64,000 bases of DNA from Strigops habroptila. Taxonomy: Eukaryota; Chordata; Aves; Psittaciformes; Psittacidae. Below are positions 35,601 to 44,600 of the stretch, in pieces. Under the pieces are notes generated by a model that was not told the DNA's origin, did not search any database, and worked only from the letters and a program-made list of their open reading frames with translations. The stretch spans positions 1,337,180 to 1,401,179 of the forward strand of contig NC_046358.1 of assembly GCF_004027225.2 (NCBI RefSeq). Reading direction: 5' to 3'. Each line of letters opens with the position of its first letter. Position 1 is the stretch's first letter. A program made the position numbers and the translations under genes.

Positions 35601-38600
35601 AAGGAAACACGAGTCAGGAAAGCATTTAAGACACTGCTTCTGCTCTCTCCTCCCATTCCCAAGCTCATCCCGTGGATCTGCCTCCATTCACACCCACACC
35701 CTGCTCCAAGCTCCCTGCTTCCAAGCCTTTGGCAGTTCCCATATGGATCACTGCTTCCCTCACACTCCAGCCCTTGTTTATTCACACGTCTTGGCTCCAG
35801 GCTCCCTCCTGACTGACCTGAAATTCTCCTCATCCCTCAACTGGTTTCATCACCACGCTCAGGGCTTTAATGCTGAGCTAACAGAGGCTTAGGCTCATCC
35901 CCTTTAATTTGGAGTCATGTTAGGCCTGTCTCAAGGTAATTTGTCCACTTGAGCTGTCTCAATGCTCTCCTGGGCACAGAAGCTTCATTATTTGTTGCTG
36001 TTTCACACTGTGCTCACCCTGGGGTCCTGGTCGTGTCGCACCGTCACCTCCTCCTCAGGCAGTGGCTGCACAAAGACCTGGTTCCATTGGCCTGCCACGT
36101 TCCTGGAAAACCACCATAAACCCAGGATCAGCTCCAAGAGAGGAGCAGCCACCAGAACCAAACCGCTGAGTTCCACCAGTGATCATGGTCTGTACAGTGC
36201 TCACCACGCTTTGGAGCTGGGAACAGGAGCTTGGGCTGGTGACAAGGGACACATTGAGCCAGAGGGTGGCATCCCCAGCCCTGAGCCACTAGAAGAGGTT
36301 GGGTTCCTTCATTAACACCAACGTTCTCCCCATCACACGTGCTCACCAAGTGGTTCTTTCTCACACTGACCATTAGATTCCTCTGCCTAAACTTGGTTAC
36401 TCACAGTGTTTTCTTCCCCCCACTATTCAACTCTCCTGCACCAAACCTTCCCTTTCAGTTTTATAAAGAGAGGGATGATTCCTCCACATCACTGCTCTCC
36501 TCAAAACATCATCTTTCACGGAAGAGACCAGCCAGTTAGGGTTTGAAGGAGGTGTTGGTGAAGTAGAGCCCTCCCTCTGACACCCTTATGGCAGCCTCCG
36601 TGCCCACCAAGCCTCCTTTCCACATTTTCCACATTCCTGCAGCTGAGCTGTGGCTTTATCACACAGCACAACCTCCAGAACGCTAAAAATCCAGGGAATA
36701 TGCACTGCAGGAGGACGCAGTTGTGTATGTGACACAAACAGCACGACAGCAGGAACCAGGACCTGCTGCATCTCCACACACTTCAGTCAGCACAGCAGGA
36801 CAGGAGATGAGGAGCTCAAGTGGTGCTTTTAATGAGCAGCACGTGGAGCTGCTCCTGCAGTGACCCCCATGGGGTGACCAATGTGAGCAACAGCAGCAGC
36901 TCAGGAGCGAAACTCACTGCTCAAAGTTGATGTATTTCACAACAGTTTGGTTCTCCTCGTTGTGCCACAGCGCCCAGATCTCTGAGGAGGTTAAGGCAAA
37001 GTCAATGAGAGTCTCCTGCAAGAGAGAGAGAGAAAGTGCATTGACTTTCTTATCACAAATTCAAGGACAGCAGAGACGTGTGGACATAACAACAGCAAAA
37101 CATTCCCTCCTATCGTTTAACCAGGCATTGAGGAGATTTTAGTCACACTTAAACCATAGAATCCCAGCCTGGTTTGGGTTGAAGGGACCTTAAAGCTCAT
37201 CCAGCTCCAACCCCCTGCCACGGGCAGGGACACCTTCCACTAGAGCAGGTTGCTCCAAGCCCCTGTGTCCAACCTGGCCTTGAACACTGCCAGGGATGGG
37301 GCAGCCACAGCTTCTCTGGGCACCCTGTGCCAGCGCCTCAGCACCCTCACAGGGAAGAGCTTCTGCCTCAGAGCTCATCTCAGTCTCCCCTCTGGCAGGT
37401 CAAAGCCATTCCCCTTGGCCTGTCCCTACAGGCCCTTGTCCAAAGCCCCTCTCCAGGTTTCCTGGAGCCCCTTTAGGCACTGGAGCTGCTCTAAGGTCTC
37501 CCCTTCAGGAGCCTTCTCTTCTCCAGGCTGCCCCAGCCCAGCTCTCTCAGCCTGGCTCCAGAGCAGAGCTGCTCCAGCCCTCGCAGCAGCTCCGGGGCCT
37601 CCTCTGGCCTCGCTCCAGCAGCTCCAAGTCCCTCTTGTGCTGTTGCCCCAGAGCTGGATCAGGACTGCAGGGGGGTCTCCTCAGAGTACAGCAGAGGGGC
37701 AGGATCCCCTCCCTGAGCTGCTGCTCACGCTCTGGGGGTGCAGCCCAGCACACGGGGGGGTTCTGGGCTCAAGCACACACTGAAGCCGGGTCATGGGGAG
37801 CTTCTCCTCACCCAACACCCCAAGTCCTTCTGCTCAGGCTGCTCCATCCAGTCTTCCCCACCCCTCAGTGACCAACCTTCCCTCCCATCTCAGCACGTTT
37901 TGGGGAGCTGGGCCCTGCACTCACCTGCGAGGAGAACAGGGAGGAGATGTGGTCAAGGCTGTAGCGGTTGCTCTCGGTGCTCACCAGCTGGAAGACACAA
38001 AACTACAAACACACCTTGTAAGTCACTTGCTAAAGGACCAAGAACCAGCACACCACAGAGAAGCTCATCTCTCCCTTTCCTTGCCTGCCTCAACACCCCT
38101 GAAGGGCTCAGGGCAGGAGACACACCTCGACCTGAACCTGAAGGATTTCTATTTGCCTTTTGACTTGGGAGACTAAGGTGGCAAAGCCCCAAATCCTCAG
38201 GCTCCTTGCTCCAAAGCAAGCTCTGTGTGTTCCTACCAGAGCCAGCAGGAGTCAAAACCACTTCTACTACGTCTGTGAATCCCTTGGGAATGCAAAGGGT
38301 AAGCTGTCCAGCAGATGAGACTGCTCCATGCTGTCATTCCTGCCCGGCTAAATATATCATTCCCCACAAGAAGTCAGTGTTTGGCCACACAGGGATGAGT
38401 CCACACGCTCCCAGGAGCCTGATGTAAACATCCTACCAGTATTTCCACCCTTAGAGCTCCTCCTGGACCTTCCCTTTTCCCACGGCACATACGTGCTTTT
38501 GGGATCCTACTGGAACAGGAGGTGAACAAGTGAACTAGCACTCACAGAGCAGCTCAGTCACACAGGGAATTCCACTCCCAGGATGAGGACACGTGTATCC

Positions 38601-41600
38601 TGCAGTGTTTGGAGAGCCAAACTGTTTAATCACAAAGCACTGCTCTCTCCAGAGGGTCACGCATGAAACTTTGCCCTAATTCTTGCCTTACAGACCCAAA
38701 TCCGAGGAGGAACGATCCATTTCCACGCAGCCCAAGAAAGATGCATTCCCAGTGAGGAAGCCCATCACCCCGTACCTGCCCACACTTGGGTGCATGCATG
38801 TAGACACCGAGGTAAAGCCCCAGGGCTGGGGAGAAGGCCAGTCGCAGGCGGTGGCTGGTCCCCACGGCGAGCCTCAGGTCCCTGCTCACCGGCATGAACT
38901 CCAGCAGATCTGCAACCATCAGGCACATCTGATCCTGCACAGGGACAAGGTGGCAGGAGAAGAGCTTAGGGAAGGGTCAGGGCTGAGAAACTGCTCTTTT
39001 CCCTTAGTTTCCCCCACATTCTGCCCAGATCTTCCCCTAAAGGATGCAAGCAAAGCATCCCTACGTGCGCCTGAACCACAGAGGTCCCTCCTGTGCTCTC
39101 TGCCATGGACCACGTGGGCTTTCAGAGCTCAGGCACGTAGGATAAAGCTTCCCCTCCCTCCTTGAGCACACACATTCCAGTGCAGATGAGCCGTGAAAGC
39201 AGTTGTGCTGCTCCATTAGCTCTGGCACTCATATTAGGAGCAAGTGGCATGCAGTAGCTGAGGCTTTTATTACTAACTTCTTGTTGACATGGAGCCATGT
39301 CACAAAGACGCTTTTAGCACCTCTAAAGAGGAACAAAATCCTTTGGGAGCACCTCCTCAGCACTTAAAGAGCTGCTGCCTGCCTTCCTGCATGCTTCCCT
39401 ATGCTTACAAATAACCTAATATTGCCTCTTACCCCACACACGTAGTGAAAACCCACCCCAGCTCCAAACCCACCCCACAACAGGTCTCACATTGCCCCAG
39501 ATCGCAGCGTGTAGAAGTGGCAGTGACAATTTAAAGCAGGTCAAATCCACACCAACCACTTTGTTCCTCAAGCCTCAGGCTATCACCTGAGTGCTGATGG
39601 AAGGTGCTGGTCCCCCAAATCCAGGCCTGGCTCACCTTATAGGACCACATGCGAAGCTTATGGTCCTGGCAGAGAGCAAAGAGAAAGGCGTCGTGGTCGA
39701 GGCAGTGCACGGAGAGGCTGATGGGCAGGTCCGAGGGGCCACAGTCACCTCTGAAACACAGAGTTATTCCAACAGCCTCAAGGAAAAGCAAAGGCAGAGC
39801 AGAGATCTGAGGCACAGGGTTTCTATAGCACCAATAAATCAGTGGGGTGAGACCAGGAGGAGAAAGCAGCACTTCAGGACTGTGTGGGTCAGTGTCCAAG
39901 CAGCAGAGGAGCCCAGCACACCAGTAACACCCAGTTCTTCACTTGCTTTGGTAAAGCCAAAGCACAATCCTGGCTTCCCCAGCCCCAGCCTAGTGCTGGC
40001 AGAACCAGGCAAAAGGGCCAGAGGGAAGGATGGATCCAACCAGCCCCAGGCAATGCACCACTGATGGTCAATCAGGGCATGGGGCACTTGCTCCCATTTC
40101 CAAGTTATGGGGCTTAGGATTTGGTTGTGTGCTCCAAGATAGCAACTGAGACACCAACAATCCCATTGCAGCACCAAACCCAGCCTGCACACTGTGTCCA
40201 TGCCACGTCTTGGTCCTACATTCCTTTTCCAAAGCCCCTCTCCAGGTTTCCTGCAGCCCCTTTAGGCACTGGAGCTGCTCTAAGGTCTCCCCTTAAGGAG
40301 GCTTCTCTTCTCCAGGCTGCCCCAGCCCCAAATTCTCAAGCCCATCGTCCACACGTAACCTCTGCTGGGCAGGAACAAGGCAGACATTTCAGAACGAGGA
40401 CATACAACTGTTGTAATCCCTAATCTCCCCTGGCCACGAGCCATATCCTGGGCAAATCCTTGGAGGCCAATTACTAGATATAACATATTTGTAGACACAG
40501 ACACCGAATCAGCAGGACCCTGTTAAGATGAGCTAATCCAGTGTCCAAGTCCCCACTTCCTTATCACGACGGGTCCTGTGACCCAGGTCCCTTTTTTGGC
40601 AGAGTATTTATAGATGTGAATTGTCTGACTTCAGCTGGAAGCTCTCAGTGAGGGAAAAGACAAAAGCAGGTCCACTTCTTCCTCACCAAACACTGACCTG
40701 ATGGCTGTTGGCATCCAGCCGGTGAGGAACCGCTGCACCACTGAGCTCTGCTTCAGTTCCACAACTGAAACTGCTCCTTTCAAAAGAAAAAGGATAGAAA
40801 GAAATATATTAAATACTCATTAACATAATATTTAGTGCCAACAGTGAAGGGCTTCACAGGAGAAAAGCTTTTGTGTGTATGTGTGTGGAGTAAATACGTA
40901 ACTGATACATAGAATCCCAGAGTGGTTTGGGTTGAAGGGACCTTGAAGCTCCTCCAGCTCCAACCCCCTGCCACGGGCAGGGACACCTTCCACTAGAGCA
41001 GGTTGCTCCAAGCCCCTGTGTCCAACCTGGCCTCGAACACTGCCAGGGATGGGGCAGCCACAGCTTCTCTGGACACCCTGCGCCAGCGCCTCAGCACCCT
41101 CACAGGGAAGAGCTTCTGCCTCAGAGCTCATCTCAATCTCCCCTCTGACAGGTTAAAGCCATTCCCCTTGGCCTGTCCCTACAGGCCCTTGTCCAAAGCC
41201 CCTCTCCAGGTTTCCTGGAGCCCCTTTAGGCACTGGAGCTGCTCTAAGGTCTCCCCTTCAGGAGCCTTCTCTTCTCCAGGCTGCCCCAGCCCAGCTCTCT
41301 CAGCCTGGCTCCAGAGCAGAGCTGCTCCAGCCCTCGCAGCAGCTCCAGGGCCTCCTCTGGCCTCGCTCCAGCAGCTCCACGTCCCTCTTGTGCTGTTGCC
41401 CCAGAGCTGGATCAGGACTGCAGGGGGGGGGCTCATAGAGCGCAGCAGAGGGGCAGGATCCCCTCCCTGACCTGCTGCTCACGCTCTGGGGGTGCAGCCC
41501 AGCACACGGGGGGGTTCTGTGCTCGAGCACACACTGAAGCCGGGTCATGGGGAGCTTCTCCTCACCCAACACCTCAAGCCCTTCTCCTGAGGCTGCTCCA

Positions 41601-44600
41601 TCCAGCCTCCCCCAGCCTTTATTTGTGCTGGGGATGCCCTGACCCAGGGGCAGGACCTTGCCCTTGGCCATAAACCCAACTGAGGTTCAAAGCTACGAGC
41701 AGGGATGAGCTGCCGTGTGTCACCCGGAGGAGGCAGCACGTTCCTGCTCCTTACCTGGTGCATCGTGAGGAGGCAGCTTAAGGACAAAGATCCCTCCTGC
41801 AGCCGAGGGCAGGGCAAAGAGAGCTTCCCCCTCGCTGCTGAGCCACGCTGCTGAGGCAACGGAATTGGCTGCCAGGCCCGGCACGTTGGGAATCACACAG
41901 TAATTCACAGGATCCCTGAAGTTGGTCTTGCCAATGTCTGTGAACACCGACTGCATCTGGCTCTCTGTTATCAGCTCCTGGAGGGGGGAAGCACAGAGAG
42001 GACAAATCCTGAGCACACGTGGACACAAGGCACAGAAACCACAACCAGACACCCGTGGAACAGGAATTGTGGTGCTGGTAAGTGGTAAAAAGGGTTGTTT
42101 CAGTGAGAACTGCCATCAGTTCTATTCCTGTTAACCCACAAGCACTGCTCTTTAGGTACAGATATGAAAGGGATTTCCAAACCTGCCTTTTTCCAGCAGA
42201 AGACACGCTTGGTCCCTCCCTCCTACACTGTAACACCCCCAAAAGGAGTCCCAGAGCCCATCAGCTGCTTCAAGACAGCTCATAGCTGAATGGTGATGGA
42301 GAAGTATGAAGGGCAGCTCTGCAACAGCCCTTGGGAAAGCTCTCTGGAACTCTACAAGCAGGAGCTGAGCCCTCCAGGAAAGCAAAGGGACCTTTCCTTT
42401 GCGCGATGAGACACACCAGAAGCAGACACGAGAGGAAAAAGCCACAGCAAACGGGTAAATGTGATGGGAATTTTGCACAAGAACCATCTTCTAAGGGAAA
42501 TAACAGGATTTTGTACCCGGCTGTGTGCAGAGGGCAAGTTACAGACACAGATCTGAAACACCCTCAGGTTTGGGAATGCTGCTGCAAGTCTGATACCTGC
42601 AACCTCTGAGGACATTCAGCTCCAGAGGGAGAGATTCCCACCTTCCTGCTCCTATCCAGCTCTTTTTGCCCCATTAGTTTTCACTTCCACGTAGGGAACT
42701 GCCCCACACTGATGAGCACACTCGCTGTAGCTGGCTGAGAACCAGAGGACTTGGGAGTTCAGCACTTGGTAACATCTAGAGAGAATTGAACTAGTTTTTA
42801 CTCTCCAAACTTGTCTGAAGCACCAAGTTTTAACTCCAGAGCCTGACAGGCTCCAGCTCTGCACCTCTTCCAGTCCAGGGTGCAAATCCCACCATGGAGC
42901 TATGAAATGGGCTGGTTGTGGTGGCCTGATGGAGCTGGCAGGTAACAATCACCCATCATGGGCTACAGCAGGGCCCAGGAGAACAAAAGCAACAAACCCT
43001 CATGGGTCAAGATAAAGGTGGTTTAATAAGCGAAGAGGAAGAAGAAAATAAACCCAAATCAAGCAGTGCTGGGCTCATCTGCCCTGTTCCCTCTGCTCTG
43101 GGTGGCTGAACAGTGGCACAGCACAAGGAGCATCACCTCAATGAGGGGCTGTTCCTGAAGCCAAACCAGCTCCAACCCGGTGCTGAGCAGCGGAGGGTTT
43201 GCTCAGCAGGTGGAACACATCCAGCCCAACTGGGAAGGGCTCAGGCAAAGCCCAGCTTTGTGCTCCACCAGCTCAGCTCCAGCGCTTCCACAGCCAGCCC
43301 ACGGGACACAGGCAGGATGGTGCTGATGGGTTTGTGTGAAGCCCCCCAGCAGAGCAGTGCTGGGGGTTAATCCCAGTGGGATAAAGCTACACGCTCCCTC
43401 TTCCCCCCAAGTTGGAGGGGGAAGAGGAGAGGAACAATAAAAGCAAGAAAACTTGGGGTCAAGGTAAAAAAATCCTTGCTTTATAGAACCATGGGATGGG
43501 TTGGGATGAAGGGAGCTTAAAGCTCCTCCAGCTCCAACCCCTGCCATGGGCAGGGACACCTTCCACTAGAGCAGGTTGCTCCAAGCCCCTGTGTCCAACC
43601 TGGCCTTGAACACTGCCAGGGATGGGGCAGCCACAGCTTCTCTGGGCACCCTGTGCCAGCGCCTCAGCACCCTCACAGGGAAGCGAATAGTAAGTGAAGG
43701 ACAAGGAGAAGAAGAGAGAAAACAAGGTGCACAAAGGCTGGATACGCCAACACCCACCCAGCTCCCAAGCAAACAACGTCTAACCCCCCAAAACCCCTCT
43801 TTTCCCTCTAATTCCTGAGCATGTCACACAGCAAGGAACATCCCTTTGGTTATCTCAAGCCATCTGCCCCTTTGTGCCCCTCCAAAAGCACCATAAACCC
43901 CCAAATCTGTTCACATGGAGGGGGCAGAGCCAGAAACAGGAGCAGCCTTGAGGCTGCCCAAACACTGCTCAGCAAAAGCTACATTCTGAGAGTGTTATCA
44001 CCACGGGTTTGGTCACAGATCCAAAACATGGCACCACACAAGCTGCTATGGTGAAGGTTAACTCTTTGTAGGCTTAAATGAACCCTGTCTTGGCCCAAAT
44101 TAACCCTCTCCTGGCCCAAATGAACCCTGTCCCATCAGAAAGTATAGGGTATGGGGATAGGGGATGGAGCTTTGGGGGGTCTGGACCCTATCCCAGCCCA
44201 AATGAACCCTGTCCTGGCAGCAAGTATGGGGTATGGGGATAAGGAAGGGAGCTTTGGGGGGTCTGGCCTCTATCCCAGCCCAAATGAACCCTGTCCTGCC
44301 CCAAATGAACCCTGTCACAGCCCAAATTATGTACCCTAAGGACGTATGGGGATTGGGGAGGGGGCTTTGGGGGATCTGGACTCCATCCTGGCCCAAATGA
44401 ACCCTGTCCCAGCAGGAGGTATGGGGATAGGGGATGGAGCTTTGGGGGGGTCTGGATCCTATCCCAGCCCAAATTAACCCTGTTCCAGCAGGAAGTATGT
44501 GGTATGGGACAGGGAAGGAGGCTTTGGGGGGTCTGGGCCCTGTCCCAGCCCAAATGAACCCTGTCCTGCCCCAAATGAACCCTGTCCCAGCAGGAAGTAT

